From Halanaerobium saccharolyticum (GTDB lineage Bacteria; Bacillota; Halanaerobiia; Halanaerobiales; Halanaerobiaceae): a stretch of DNA of 64,000 bases. The notes under the pieces are model-generated. The model saw only the letters and a program-made list of their open reading frames with translations, was not told the DNA's origin and searched no databases. Position 1 is the stretch's first letter. Each line of letters starts with the position of its first letter. This document shows positions 1-9,016 of this stretch, one piece after another. The position numbers and the translations under genes are program-made. The DNA lies in contig NZ_SNWX01000013.1 in the NCBI RefSeq assembly GCF_004362045.1, forward strand, positions 19,135-83,134. The letters are read 5' to 3'.

Positions 1-443
1 ATATACCTCAGGGTAAATTTATTGGTCAGGCTATTCAAAGTTATTTAAGCGAAATTGGTGTAACAGCTAATCTGGTTACTTATGATTGGGCTACCTATCT
101 TGACAAAACTGAACATCAGGAAGCTCCAACATATATGTTAGGATGGACCGGTGATAATGGTGATCCAGATAACTTCTTATATGTGCTTTTAGACAAAACT
201 AATAGTAACAATGCCTATGAAAGTGAAGAACTGCATAAAGTATTAGTTGAGGCACAAAAAACAATGGATCATGACAGAAGAGTTGAACTTTACATGGAAG
301 CCCAGGAAATCATCCATAAAGATGCACCATGGGTACCTTTAGTTCACTCAACACCACCAATTGCTTTGAAATCAAAAGTACAAAATTATATTCCTAATCC
401 AACCGGAACTGAAAAGTTGCACAGAGTCTGGTTAGAAGAATAA
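1..443 (+). CDS. Oligopeptide ABC transporter substrate-binding protein, C-terminal fragment
   Basis: The frame is open from the first full codon at base 3 and stops at 441-443, so the gene begins upstream of the window and only about 146 residues are visible. The text resembles the C-terminal lobe of family 5 (DppA/OppA) extracellular binding proteins, with GWTGDNGDPDNFLY and, near the end, a stretch reading APWVPLVHSTPP. Such lipoproteins capture di- or oligopeptides, sometimes nickel or sugars, outside the membrane and deliver them to a DppB/DppC channel. The two permease genes follow directly, which supports the call. Substrate cannot be told from this fragment, and signal peptide and lipobox lie outside the window. 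Confidence 0.88.
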   Translation, partial: IPQGKFIGQAIQSYLSEIGVTANLVTYDWATYLDKTEHQEAPTYMLGWTGDNGDPDNFLYVLLDKTNSNNAYESEELHKVLVEAQKTMDHDRRVELYMEAQEIIHKDAPWVPLVHSTPPIALKSKVQNYIPNPTGTEKLHRVWLEE

Positions 444-467
444 ATTGAATATAATTTAATAATTAAA

Positions 468-500
468 TTAATCTGCGGCCTTTTTGAGGCCGCAGATTAA
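468..500 (+). other. Intercistronic stem-loop between binding-protein and permease genes
   Basis: A perfect 13-bp inverted repeat, TTAATCTGCGGCC at 468-480 and its complement at 488-500, encloses a 7-base loop. No T-tract follows, so it is not a classic terminator. In binding-protein-dependent ABC operons, such hairpins often sit just after the binding-protein gene, where they stabilise its mRNA and reduce read-through into the permeases. That role is inferred here. Confidence 0.7.
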
Positions 501-527
501 CTTTGAATAGGAGGGTATAATGAGGAA

Positions 528-1532
528 ATGATTAACTATATTATTAAAAGATTACTTGCTTTGATTCCAATATTGATTGGAGTTGCAGTTATTGTTTTTC
601 TAATTGTCCATTTAATTCCTGGAGATCCTGCTCAAACAATGCTCGGGGAACGAGCTACAACTGAGGCTTTACAGAGATTAAGAGAACAGATGGGGCTTAA
701 TGATCCTCTACCAGTACAATTCTGGCGCTATGTTAAAGATCTTTTGAGAGGTGATTTAGGAAGGTCTATAATGAGTAATAATCCAGTGAGTTCAGAATTA
801 GCCCAGAGATTTCCCGCAACCCTGGAGTTATCATTTTTTGCAATGATGTTTGCAGTTTTGGTAGGGGTGCCAGCAGGAATATTTGCTTCTATTAATCAAA
901 ATTCCTGGTTTGATAACTTGAGTATGTTGATAGCCTTGATAGGAGTTTCAATGCCTATTTTTTGGCTGGGATTAATGTTTATCTGGCTTTTTGCTGTTGA
1001 ATTAGGCTGGTTTCCGCCTTCATCAAGAATCGGTGTAGGTCTTAACTTTACTCCGATTACAAATCTATACGTGCTTGATAGTATTCTGCAGTTGAATTTT
1101 AATGCTTTAAAGAATGTTTTACATCACCTCGTCTTACCAGCAGTTGCTCTGGGAACAATTCCGATGGCCATAATAGCACGGATGACCCGCTCATCAATGC
1201 TGGAAGTATTAAAAAAAGATTTTATTAGAACTGCCTATGCTAAAGGACTAATGAAAAAAATTGTTATATTTAAACACGCTCTAAAAAATGCAATGGTTCC
1301 AATTATTACAGTTGTTGGACTTCAATTTGGAGTTTTACTCGGGGGAGCTGTAATGACCGAAACTATTTTTTCCTGGCCTGGACTTGGTAAATTTCTTGTT
1401 GATGCAATATATGCCAGAGATTTTCCAATAGTACAGGGAGGAATCTTATTTTTTGCAGGTGTTTTTGTTATAGTAAATTTAATTGTTGATTTATCATATG
1501 CTTTAGTAGATCCACGGATTCAGTATGAGTAG
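528..1532 (+). CDS. ABC transporter permease, DppB/OppB type
   Basis: This 334-residue inner-membrane permease is about the usual length for DppB. It opens with the typical N-terminal helix (MINYIIKRLLALIPILIGV) and the HLIPGDPA segment. A cytoplasmic loop near residue 230 reads IRTAYAKGLMKK, the EAA-like motif that docks on the ATPase subunit. It forms half of the membrane channel with the next gene product. AGGAGGG at 509-515 precedes the start. An ATG at 520 opens only a three-codon frame, so 528 is taken as the start. No ATPase gene lies downstream before lgt, so these subunits must be encoded upstream of the window or elsewhere. The imported solute is probably a peptide but is unproved. 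Confidence 0.92.
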   Translation: MINYIIKRLLALIPILIGVAVIVFLIVHLIPGDPAQTMLGERATTEALQRLREQMGLNDPLPVQFWRYVKDLLRGDLGRSIMSNNPVSSELAQRFPATLELSFFAMMFAVLVGVPAGIFASINQNSWFDNLSMLIALIGVSMPIFWLGLMFIWLFAVELGWFPPSSRIGVGLNFTPITNLYVLDSILQLNFNALKNVLHHLVLPAVALGTIPMAIIARMTRSSMLEVLKKDFIRTAYAKGLMKKIVIFKHALKNAMVPIITVVGLQFGVLLGGAVMTETIFSWPGLGKFLVDAIYARDFPIVQGGILFFAGVFVIVNLIVDLSYALVDPRIQYE

Positions 1533-1549
1533 GAGAGGAGTGAAAGTAG

Positions 1550-2425
1550 ATGTCAGATAAAAATAAAGTAATGAAAAAGAATACAAACCCCTGGTTTGAA
1601 GCCTGGCGGAGATTGCTGCAGAGTAAAATTGGTATAGCTGGTTTAGGTATAATTGTTTTTTTAATAGTTGTGGCAGCTTTAGCACCGGTTTTGGCTCCCT
1701 ATGATCCAATTAAAACTGATATTTTAGCCCGCTATCGAGCTCCATCTTCAGAACATTTATTGGGGACAGATGGATTAGGTAGAGATATTTTAAGCAGAAT
1801 TATCTATGGTTCAAGAATTTCACTGCAGGTAGGTCTGCTTTCTGTTGCGTTAGCTTTAGTATTTGGAGTTAGTTTTGGCCTGATTGCAGGTTTTTATGGT
1901 GGTAAATTGGATATGGCAATTATGAGATTTATGGATATTATGCTTGCTTTTCCAAGTATATTACTGGCGATAGGTATTGTAGCTATTTTAGGACCACAAT
2001 TAAAAAATGCAATGATTGCGATTGGAATTATTAATGTTCCTAGATTTGCTCGAATTGTAAGGTCTTCGGTTTTATCAATTAAAGAAAGTGAATATATAAG
2101 TGCTGCCAGAGCCTTAGGAGCAGGTGATTTGAGAATAATTTTTAAGCATCTTTTGCCAAATGCTATGGCTCCGTTGATCGTTCAAACAACTCTAAGTATA
2201 GCTACTGCTATTTTGGAAGCGGCAGCTTTAAGTTTCCTTGGACTTGGTGCTCAACCACCATCTCCAGAGTGGGGCGCTATGTTAAGTGATGCTCGTAGTT
2301 CTTTACAGAAAGCTCCCTGGGTAGCAACTTTTCCTGGTTTAGCAATAATCTTTGGGGTTTTAGGATTCAATTTACTTGGTGATGGTTTAAGAGATGCGCT
2401 GGATCCCAAAATGAAGAATGTTTAA
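1550..2425 (+). CDS. ABC transporter permease, DppC/OppC type
   Basis: The 291-residue protein is the second membrane subunit of the peptide-type importer. It has the N-terminal cytoplasmic segment and helix of DppC proteins, then the LLGTDGLGRDILSRIIYGSR signature near residues 69-88, and the EAA loop YISAARALGAGDLRIIFKHLLPN near residue 180. The end reads LLGDGLRDALDPKMK, typical of the family. It begins 17 bases after dppB behind a GGAGAGGAG ribosome binding site, so the two are surely co-transcribed. With its DppB partner it would form the translocation path for the solute delivered by the binding protein encoded upstream. Confidence 0.92.
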   Translation: MSDKNKVMKKNTNPWFEAWRRLLQSKIGIAGLGIIVFLIVVAALAPVLAPYDPIKTDILARYRAPSSEHLLGTDGLGRDILSRIIYGSRISLQVGLLSVALALVFGVSFGLIAGFYGGKLDMAIMRFMDIMLAFPSILLAIGIVAILGPQLKNAMIAIGIINVPRFARIVRSSVLSIKESEYISAARALGAGDLRIIFKHLLPNAMAPLIVQTTLSIATAILEAAALSFLGLGAQPPSPEWGAMLSDARSSLQKAPWVATFPGLAIIFGVLGFNLLGDGLRDALDPKMKNV

Positions 2426-2441
2426 ATAATATTAAAGCAAG

Positions 2442-3224
2442 GTGATTAAAATTATTGATCCAATTTTGATACGATTTTTTTCTTTAGAGATAAGATGGTA
2501 TGGCTTCTTAATTGTATTAGCCCTTCTTATCTCACTTTTTATTTTAAAGCTGCTTTTAAAAGGGGAGGAAAGATTAAATTTTGAATTTTTTCTCGACTTT
2601 ATAATTATAGCTTTTCCTCTGGGAATACTTGGAGCCAGATTATATTATGTAGTTTTTAATATACAATATTATATTAATAGACCTGCCAAAATAATGGCAG
2701 TCACTGATGGAGGTCTGGCAATCCATGGGGGGCTGCTGGTGGGAATAATAATCCTTTGTCTGCTTGCTAAAAGAAAAGAAAAAAATATTCTGCTGGCACT
2801 GGATTATTTAGCTCCTCTGACGGCTTTTTCTCAATCAATTGGTCGCTGGGGTAATTTTTTTAATCAGGAAGCTTACGGTCAAATTGTCAGTGAAAGCTAT
2901 TATAGTTTATTTCCTGATTTTATTAAGAAACAGATGTATATTAGGGGAGCATACCGAGAAGCTGCCTTTTTTTATGAATCAGCAGCAGATTTTATGTTAT
3001 TTGTTTTTTTACTATTTTATCTGGGTTCTGATATTAAAAAAGATGGAGAAGTATTCTCTCTTTACCTGATTTTTTATTCTATATTTAGGTTTTTTATAGA
3101 AGAACAGCGAACAGATAGTTTATTTATTGCTGATTTTAAAGTTGCAAAATTGATTAGCTTAATTTTGATATTTATCGGAATTTCTTTATTCTATTATATT
3201 CGTAAAGTAAAAAATTCTGCCTGA
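2442..3224 (+). CDS. lgt: Prolipoprotein diacylglyceryl transferase
   Basis: Lgt is an integral membrane enzyme that moves diacylglycerol from phosphatidylglycerol to the lipobox cysteine of prelipoproteins, the first step of lipoprotein maturation. The 260-residue product has several hydrophobic helices, the DGGLAIHGGLLVG segment near residues 86-98 and the Lgt signature around QSIGRWGNFFNQEAYG near 130-146. The C-terminal IEEQRTD arginine region is also present. The start is GTG, 16 bases after dppC, and the ribosome binding site is weak. Co-transcription with the transporter makes sense, because the binding protein of such systems is itself a lipoprotein that needs Lgt. Confidence 0.95.
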   Translation: MIKIIDPILIRFFSLEIRWYGFLIVLALLISLFILKLLLKGEERLNFEFFLDFIIIAFPLGILGARLYYVVFNIQYYINRPAKIMAVTDGGLAIHGGLLVGIIILCLLAKRKEKNILLALDYLAPLTAFSQSIGRWGNFFNQEAYGQIVSESYYSLFPDFIKKQMYIRGAYREAAFFYESAADFMLFVFLLFYLGSDIKKDGEVFSLYLIFYSIFRFFIEEQRTDSLFIADFKVAKLISLILIFIGISLFYYIRKVKNSA

Positions 3225-3233
3225 ATGACTAAA

Positions 3234-3262
3234 TTGACAGCATAAACTTTATATGCTAAACT
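3234..3262 (+). promoter_or_regulatory. Promoter of metK
   Basis: A perfect TTGACA at 3234-3239 is followed by 17 bases and TAAACT at 3257-3262, with a TGn extended -10 just before it. It lies in the 107-base gap between lgt and the metK start. The leader that follows is only about 60 bases, too short for a SAM riboswitch. Confidence 0.65.
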
Positions 3263-3331
3263 AAATTTATTGACTGTGATTTCTAATATAAAACTTAAAG
3301 AATTGAATACGAATAGATGAAAGGTGATAAT

Positions 3332-4516
3332 ATGACACGGAAATATTTGTTTAGCTCAGAGTCTGTAACCGAGGGTCATCCTGATAAAGTTGCTGACCAG
3401 ATCTCTGATGCTGTCCTGGATGCAATTTTAGAAAAAGATCCGGATGCAAGAGTTGCCTGTGAGACACTGGTTACAACAGGTTTGATTTTGATTGCAGGAG
3501 AAATAACTACCTCCTGTTATGTGGACTTAAAGAAGATTGCCCGTCAGACAGTAAAAGAAATCGGCTACACAAGAGCTAAATATGGTTTTGATGGAGAAAC
3601 CTGTGCTGTTTTAACAGCTATTGATGAACAGTCAGGTGATATTGCTCTGGGAGTAGATCATTCTCTTGAGGAAAAAGAAGGTAAATCTGATTCAGATCTT
3701 GGAGCTGGAGATCAGGGCTTAATGTTTGGTTATGCTTCTAATGAAACTGAAGAGTTAATGCCTCTGCCAATTATGCTGGCCCATAAGCTGGCACGCAGGC
3801 TGGCTGAAGTCAGGAAAAATGGACCTTTAAAATATTTGAGACCTGATGGTAAAACTCAGGTTACTGTAGCTTATGAAGATAATAAACCAGTAGCTGTAGA
3901 TAAAGTTTTAATTTCTTCTCAACATAGTTCAAAAATAAGTCAGGAACAGATAAAAAAGGATATTACAAAACATGTTATTAAAGAAATTATTGATGCTGAT
4001 TTATTAAAAGAAGATACTGAGATTTTAGTTAATCCTACAGGAAGATTTGTTATTGGAGGTCCCAATGGTGATGCAGGATTAACTGGTAGAAAGATTATTG
4101 TTGATACATATGGTGGAACAGCTCATCATGGTGGAGGAGCGTTTTCGGGAAAAGATTCAACTAAAGTTGATCGTTCTGCTTCTTATGCCGCCCGCTATAT
4201 TGCAAAAAATATAGTAGCTGCAGAATTAGCAGAAAGATGTGAGGTTCAGATTGCATATGCAATTGGAGTAGCAAAACCTCTGTCTGTAATGGTTGATACC
4301 TTTGGTACTGCAAAGATTTCTGAAAATAAACTAGAACATATTATAAAAGAAGAATTTGATTTAAGACCGGCACAGATAATTAAAAATTTAAATTTAAGAA
4401 ATCCAATTTATAAACAGGTAGCTGCTTATGGTCATTTTGGACGCCATGATTTAGATCTACCATGGGAAAAAATTGATAGAGTGGATAATTTGAGGAATAA
4501 AGCTGATTTAAAATAA
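3332..4516 (+). CDS. metK: S-adenosylmethionine synthetase
   Basis: MetK joins methionine and ATP to give S-adenosylmethionine, phosphate and pyrophosphate. The 394-residue protein has the family signatures: [20 protein letters not shown] at the N-terminus, the [12 protein letters not shown] methionine-binding loop near residue 120, and [20 protein letters not shown] near 260. I take ATG 3332 as start because AAAGGTGAT at 3320-3328 is well placed for it. An upstream in-frame ATG at 3317 would add only five residues. It has its own promoter and terminator, so it is probably monocistronic. The SAM made here serves RsmB, RlmN, RsmD and the radical-SAM enzymes of this window. An MTA/SAH deaminase that recycles SAM by-products is encoded at 52653. 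Confidence 0.97.
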   Translation: MTRKYLFSSESVTEGHPDKVADQISDAVLDAILEKDPDARVACETLVTTGLILIAGEITTSCYVDLKKIARQTVKEIGYTRAKYGFDGETCAVLTAIDEQSGDIALGVDHSLEEKEGKSDSDLGAGDQGLMFGYASNETEELMPLPIMLAHKLARRLAEVRKNGPLKYLRPDGKTQVTVAYEDNKPVAVDKVLISSQHSSKISQEQIKKDITKHVIKEIIDADLLKEDTEILVNPTGRFVIGGPNGDAGLTGRKIIVDTYGGTAHHGGGAFSGKDSTKVDRSASYAARYIAKNIVAAELAERCEVQIAYAIGVAKPLSVMVDTFGTAKISENKLEHIIKEEFDLRPAQIIKNLNLRNPIYKQVAAYGHFGRHDLDLPWEKIDRVDNLRNKADLK

Positions 4517-4544
4517 AGTAAAGATCATAATTATTGCTTAAGCT

Positions 4545-4571
4545 GCCGGAGGTTTTTACCTTCGGCTTTTT
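4545..4571 (+). terminator. Rho-independent terminator of metK
   Basis: A 9-bp stem, GCCGGAGGT at 4545-4553 and ACCTTCGGC at 4558-4566 with one G-U pair, is followed directly by five T residues. It lies 29 bases after the metK stop. Confidence 0.88.
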
Positions 4572-4641
4572 ATAATTTACGAAAAATGAAAAAATTTACT
4601 TTTATAATATTTATTTTGCTTAACTTAAGAAGGGAAAAATA

Positions 4642-6882
4642 ATGAAGGATATAGTAAAGGTTGTGGTTGATTTACCTTTAAAAACAATAAATAAAGAATT
4701 TGATTATCTTTTACCAGAGAGCTTAAAATCAGAGATAGAAGTGGGGCAGCTTGTCAGAGTTCCTTTTGGCCGCAGAAAATTGTCTGCTTTTGTGACGGGA
4801 TTTAAGACTAAATCAGATATAAAAAATTCAAAATTAAAGAAAATTGATTCTCTCTTATATAAACAGAGTTTTTTTGGGGATGAATTATTAAAAGTTTTTT
4901 ACTGGACAGCCGCTTATTATCATGCCTATCTGGCCCAGGTTATAAAAAAAGCTTTACCACCTGGGATTACTGATCAAAAAATTAGTAAAAAAGAGGTGGA
5001 ATTTCTTAAGTTAAACCCAGAAATTACTAATTATAAAAATGAGCTTAATAAATTAAAAAAAAGAGCACCAAAACAATATTTAATTCTAAAATATTTATTA
5101 GAAAATAGTGAAGAAAAACACAAATTCAAGACGGTTGTCGATTCTGCAGAAACTTCTCGTCAGACTGTTTACCGTTTAATAGACAAAGATTTAATAAATA
5201 TATATACTGATATTAAGGAAAGAATTCCAGAAGTAAGTATTAATTTTAAAAAAGAACATGAATTTAATTTTCAGCTCAAGCAGGAAGAAAAAAAACTTTT
5301 AGATCAATTCGTAGATAATGTTTCGGAAGACAATATTTCAGCAAATAATTCATATCTTTTGACTACAGAAAATAGTCAGAGGAGATATAACTTTATTATC
5401 AAACTGCTGGAAAAATTGCTGGCAGAAGAGAAAAATATTATACTTTTAATTCCAGAAATTGAAAAGGATAAGGTATTTCTGGGACAAGTAAATAATCAGT
5501 TTGGGGATGAGATAGCCTTTATCCACAGTCAATTATCCAGAGGTGAACGTTTTGATCAGTGGCAGCAGATAAAAAAGGGTAAAGTTAAAGTTGCTGTAGG
5601 TGCCCGGTCGGCTATTTTTGCTCCTTTTTCTGAGCTTAATGCTGTAATTATTATGGAAGAAAATAATGATAGTTATAAGGGTCAGGAACATCCTTTATAT
5701 CATGCCAGACAGATTGCCGTTAAGCGTTTAAAAAAGAACAATTCTCTTCTGCTTTTAGAATCACCATTTCCCTCTCTGGAAAGTCAATACCATGCTTCTG
5801 CTGGCGAATATCAGCAGCTCAAATTAAGCTCTGAAAAAAGTAGGCTGCAGACGAAAATTATTGACATGAAAAAAGAAGTAGAAAAAGGTAATCTCGGTGA
5901 TTTAAGCCAGGATTTAAAAGCAGAGATTAAACTTCAACTTAAAAAAAATAATAAAATCATTTTATTTTTAAACCGGCGTGGTTCTGCAAATTATCTAATC
6001 TGTAGAAAATGTGGTCATGTGCTTAAATGTGATAACTGTAATATTTCTTTAAATTATCACAGAGAAGAGCATCAGCTGCGCTGTCATTACTGTGGTTTAA
6101 AAAAAGAAGTGCCTGATCAGTGTCCGGAATGTGGAAGTCGTTTTATTTCCCGGGCCGGGGTTGGAACCGAAAAAATTATTGAACAATTAAAGGTTCTATA
6201 TCAGGACCTTAAAATTGCCAGAGTTGATAGTGATTTAAAGGAAAAGGAAGTAAAAAAGAGATTGAATGATTTTAAAAAAGGGAAAATCGATATTTTAGTT
6301 GGAACTTCAATTTTGATAAGAAATCAGTTTTATGATCAGCTTAAATTTTTAGCTGTTATTTCTGCAGATACAGCTTTAAATAGTTCCGATTTTAGAGCTG
6401 CAGAAGAAAATTATTCTCTATTGATGGATTTAAAATCTCTGCTTATAAATAAGTCGGAGAGTAAATTCTGGCTGCAGAGTTATGATCCTGATCATTACAG
6501 CATTCAGTCTGCCCTGGATCCTGATAAATATTCTTTTTATCAGGAGGAAATTAAAATCAGAAGGCAGAGGAATTACCCACCTTTTTGCAGGCTTCTAAAT
6601 ATCATAATTAGTGCAGAAGATGAGGAAAAGGCAGCAGCTAAAAGTAAAAAATTATCAATTTTTTTGGATGGTTATAGAGAAAAGTATCTGGAGAAATTAG
6701 GGGCATCACCTGCAGTTTTAAGTAAAATTAGAAATAAATATCGCTGGCAGTTGATTTTAAAATTTAATTCGATGCGTAATCGCGAATATATTATTCAATT
6801 AATAGAAAAAAAGTTTATCGAGAAAAATGATAATGATTCAGTTGAAATTCGTATTGATGTAGATCCCTATCAAATGTTATAA
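4642..6882 (+). CDS. priA: Primosomal protein N' (PriA) with degenerate helicase motifs
   Basis: PriA recognises stalled replication forks and reloads the replicative helicase. This 746-residue protein aligns over its whole length with PriA: the N-terminal DNA-binding domain, the central helicase-like lobes, and eight zinc-binding cysteines at residues 454, 457, 463, 466, 481, 484, 494 and 497. The C-terminal domain ends in IDVDPYQML. The ATPase motifs are lost. Where GVTGSGKTEVY should stand there is TTENSQRRYN (241-250). The DEEH box is MEEN (338-341), the SATP box is ESPFP (373-377), GTQMLAKGHHF is GTSILIRNQFY (555-565), and the QVAGRAGR box is DLKSLLIN (596-603). The frame is intact, so it is probably an ATPase-dead structural PriA, as described for actinobacterial PriA proteins. 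Its place just before def-fmt matches Bacillus. Confidence 0.92.
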   Translation: MKDIVKVVVDLPLKTINKEFDYLLPESLKSEIEVGQLVRVPFGRRKLSAFVTGFKTKSDIKNSKLKKIDSLLYKQSFFGDELLKVFYWTAAYYHAYLAQVIKKALPPGITDQKISKKEVEFLKLNPEITNYKNELNKLKKRAPKQYLILKYLLENSEEKHKFKTVVDSAETSRQTVYRLIDKDLINIYTDIKERIPEVSINFKKEHEFNFQLKQEEKKLLDQFVDNVSEDNISANNSYLLTTENSQRRYNFIIKLLEKLLAEEKNIILLIPEIEKDKVFLGQVNNQFGDEIAFIHSQLSRGERFDQWQQIKKGKVKVAVGARSAIFAPFSELNAVIIMEENNDSYKGQEHPLYHARQIAVKRLKKNNSLLLLESPFPSLESQYHASAGEYQQLKLSSEKSRLQTKIIDMKKEVEKGNLGDLSQDLKAEIKLQLKKNNKIILFLNRRGSANYLICRKCGHVLKCDNCNISLNYHREEHQLRCHYCGLKKEVPDQCPECGSRFISRAGVGTEKIIEQLKVLYQDLKIARVDSDLKEKEVKKRLNDFKKGKIDILVGTSILIRNQFYDQLKFLAVISADTALNSSDFRAAEENYSLLMDLKSLLINKSESKFWLQSYDPDHYSIQSALDPDKYSFYQEEIKIRRQRNYPPFCRLLNIIISAEDEEKAAAKSKKLSIFLDGYREKYLEKLGASPAVLSKIRNKYRWQLILKFNSMRNREYIIQLIEKKFIEKNDNDSVEIRIDVDPYQML

Positions 6883-6904
6883 TATAATTTAGGAGGTAGA
6901 TATC

Positions 6905-7357
6905 ATGGCTCTTTTAAAGGTCAGAGAAATTGGAGATCCTGTTTTGAGAAGTAAAGCAAAACAAATAGATGCTGTAAGTAAAAAAACTAATGATTTAATA
7001 GATAATTTGTTTGATACAATGTATGCAGAAGATGGAGTTGGTTTAGCAGCTCCTCAGGTTGGAATTTTAAAAAGAATAGCTGTAGTAGACATCCGGGAAG
7101 AAAATAAAATTATTTTAATAAACCCCGAAATTATAGAAACAGAGGGAAAAGCAATCATGGAAGAAGGTTGTCTCAGTATTCCCGGTGAAACTGGTGATGT
7201 AATTAGAGCCGAAAAAATAAAAGTAAGAAGTTTAGATAGAGAAGGTAAGTTAATAGAGTTTGAAGCAGAAGGTTTTGAGGCCAGAGCAATTCAACATGAA
7301 ATTGATCATTTAGATGGAATATTATTTGTGGATAAAATTGTAAAAATTGCGGAGTGA
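6905..7357 (+). CDS. def: Peptide deformylase
   Basis: Def removes the formyl group from the N-terminal methionine of new proteins. The 150-residue enzyme has the three metal-site motifs: GVGLAAPQVG near residue 43, EEGCLSIPG near 87 with the metal-binding cysteine, and QHEIDH near 130 with the two histidines and catalytic glutamate. The metal is usually Fe(II). A TAGGAGGT ribosome binding site precedes the ATG. It lies 22 bases after priA and its stop is 4 bases before the fmt start, so formylation and deformylation are made from one operon. Confidence 0.97.
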   Translation: MALLKVREIGDPVLRSKAKQIDAVSKKTNDLIDNLFDTMYAEDGVGLAAPQVGILKRIAVVDIREENKIILINPEIIETEGKAIMEEGCLSIPGETGDVIRAEKIKVRSLDREGKLIEFEAEGFEARAIQHEIDHLDGILFVDKIVKIAE

Positions 7358-7361
7358 TTTG

Positions 7362-8306
7362 ATGAAAATTGTATTTATGGGAACACCAGAATTTGCAGTT
7401 CCTTCACTGATGAAATTAAATAATGATCAGCAGATTGAAATTGAAGCTGTAGTTACCCAGCCTGATCGTAAAAGTGGTAGAGGGCAGAAAGTTCATTATT
7501 CTGATATTAAAAAGAAGGCTCTTGCATTGAACTTAGAAATTCTGCAGAGTGAAAATGTAAATCAACCAGATTTTTTGGATAAATTAAGGGCAATGCAACC
7601 TGATTTTATAGTTGTAGTAGCTTTTGGGCAGAAATTGAGCCCGGAGTTACTGGCGATTCCGAAATATGGATGTATTAATCTCCATGCCTCTTTACTGCCT
7701 GAATACAGAGGCTCCAGTCCGATTCATAAAGCAATAATAGATGGAAAAAAAGTTACCGGAAACACTACTATGTATATGGCTGAAGGCTGGGATGATGGAG
7801 ATATTATCTATCAGCAGAAAATTGAAATCAAAGAAGACTACACTGTGGGTGATCTGCATGATAAACTGGCAGATAAAGGTGCTGAACTGCTGCTTAGAAC
7901 ACTAAAAGATGTTAAGGCAGGAAAAGCACCTCGAATACCACAGAGTGATTCTGAAGCAACATTTGCCTATAAAATTGATAAATCACTGGGAGAAATCGAC
8001 TGGAATCAGAATGCTGAAGATATTTATAATTTAATTAGAGGTGTTAACCCCTGGCCTGGAGCTTATACAAAACTTGATGAGCATAAAATTAAGATCTGGG
8101 AAAGTAAAATAATTGATGCTGAAGACAGCGATTTTGAGCCAGGAACAATTATCAAAGCAAATCAGGATGAAGGAATACTGGTTCAGACAGCTGATGGAGT
8201 TTTATCCATAGAAAAATTACAGCTTCCAGGTGGAAAAAAGATGAATGTTCATGACTTTTTAAATGGTCATCAAATTGAAACAGGGGAAAAATTTACTAGC
8301 GCTTAA
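7362..8306 (+). CDS. fmt: Methionyl-tRNA formyltransferase
   Basis: Fmt formylates Met-tRNA(fMet) with 10-formyl-tetrahydrofolate so it can initiate translation. The 314-residue protein begins MKIVFMGTPEFAVPSL, has the NLHASLLPEYRG catalytic segment near residue 105 with the Asn/His pair, and ends with the usual C-terminal tRNA-binding domain (LQLPGGKKM near 285). ATG 7362 is chosen over an in-frame TTG at 7347 because GGAGTGAT at 7351-7358 serves it and the homology starts there. That ribosome binding site overlaps the def stop codon, which suggests translational coupling. Confidence 0.97.
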   Translation: MKIVFMGTPEFAVPSLMKLNNDQQIEIEAVVTQPDRKSGRGQKVHYSDIKKKALALNLEILQSENVNQPDFLDKLRAMQPDFIVVVAFGQKLSPELLAIPKYGCINLHASLLPEYRGSSPIHKAIIDGKKVTGNTTMYMAEGWDDGDIIYQQKIEIKEDYTVGDLHDKLADKGAELLLRTLKDVKAGKAPRIPQSDSEATFAYKIDKSLGEIDWNQNAEDIYNLIRGVNPWPGAYTKLDEHKIKIWESKIIDAEDSDFEPGTIIKANQDEGILVQTADGVLSIEKLQLPGGKKMNVHDFLNGHQIETGEKFTSA

Positions 8307-8326
8307 ATAATTGAGGAGGTAAGATT

Positions 8327-9016
8327 ATGATTCCATTTTTATTTGATCCAACAATAATTATAATTATTCCCGCACTACTGCTTGCGGGATATGCACAGTA
8401 TAAGGTTAAACATACATTTAGTAAATATAATGATATTAAATTGAATTCTGATTTAACTGGTGCTGAAGCTGCCAGAAAAATCTTAGTAAATAATAATTTA
8501 GGAAATATTGAAATCAAAAAAACTGATGGCAAATTAAGTGATCATTATGATCCTTCAAATAAGACCCTTAATCTATCAACAGATGTCTATAATAATAATT
8601 CTGTTGCTGCAGTTGGTGTAGCAGCTCATGAGGTAGGACACGCTATACAGGATAAAGAAAATTACAGACCGCTTTCTTTAAGAGCCTCTTTGGTTCCTGC
8701 TGCTAATATTGGGTCCAGTTTTGGACTGCCGCTTGCAATTTTTGGTTTTTTTATTCGAGCTGATTTTTTGATTATGACCGGATTTGTGCTTTTTTCTGCA
8801 GCATTTTTGTTTCATCTGGTTACTTTACCAGTAGAATTTAATGCCAGCAATAGAGCAATTAGTAATTTAAAAAGTACAGATTTATTAACTGAGTCAGAAA
8901 TCAAGGGTGCCAAAAAAGTCTTGAAAGCAGCAGCTTTTACCTATGTAGCTACAACTCTGGTTGCTCTGGCAAATATGATTAGAATTTTACTTTTAGCAGG
9001 TATGGGTGATGATTAA
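8327..9016 (+). CDS. YugP-like membrane zinc metallopeptidase
   Basis: This 229-residue protein belongs to the neutral zinc metallopeptidase family of Bacillus YugP. It has an N-terminal hydrophobic segment, then the zinc motif AAHEVGHAIQ near residues 104-113, then PLSLRASLVPAANIGS and two or three membrane helices. A likely third ligand region is PVEFNASNRAI near 170-180. The native substrate is not known; it may act in membrane protein turnover. It sits between fmt and rsmB, a position seen in clostridial genomes. Its stop codon abuts the TTG of rsmB, so translation is likely coupled. Confidence 0.88.
   Translation: MIPFLFDPTIIIIIPALLLAGYAQYKVKHTFSKYNDIKLNSDLTGAEAARKILVNNNLGNIEIKKTDGKLSDHYDPSNKTLNLSTDVYNNNSVAAVGVAAHEVGHAIQDKENYRPLSLRASLVPAANIGSSFGLPLAIFGFFIRADFLIMTGFVLFSAAFLFHLVTLPVEFNASNRAISNLKSTDLLTESEIKGAKKVLKAAAFTYVATTLVALANMIRILLLAGMGDD

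Noticed and set aside
520..531. Three-codon frame ATG AGG AAA TGA overlapping the dppB start
   Set aside because: Probably just part of the ribosome binding region; too short to claim as a leader peptide.
3240..3331. Possible SAM riboswitch before metK
   Set aside because: The leader after the promoter is about 60 bases, and none of the S-box conserved blocks or a terminator are present.
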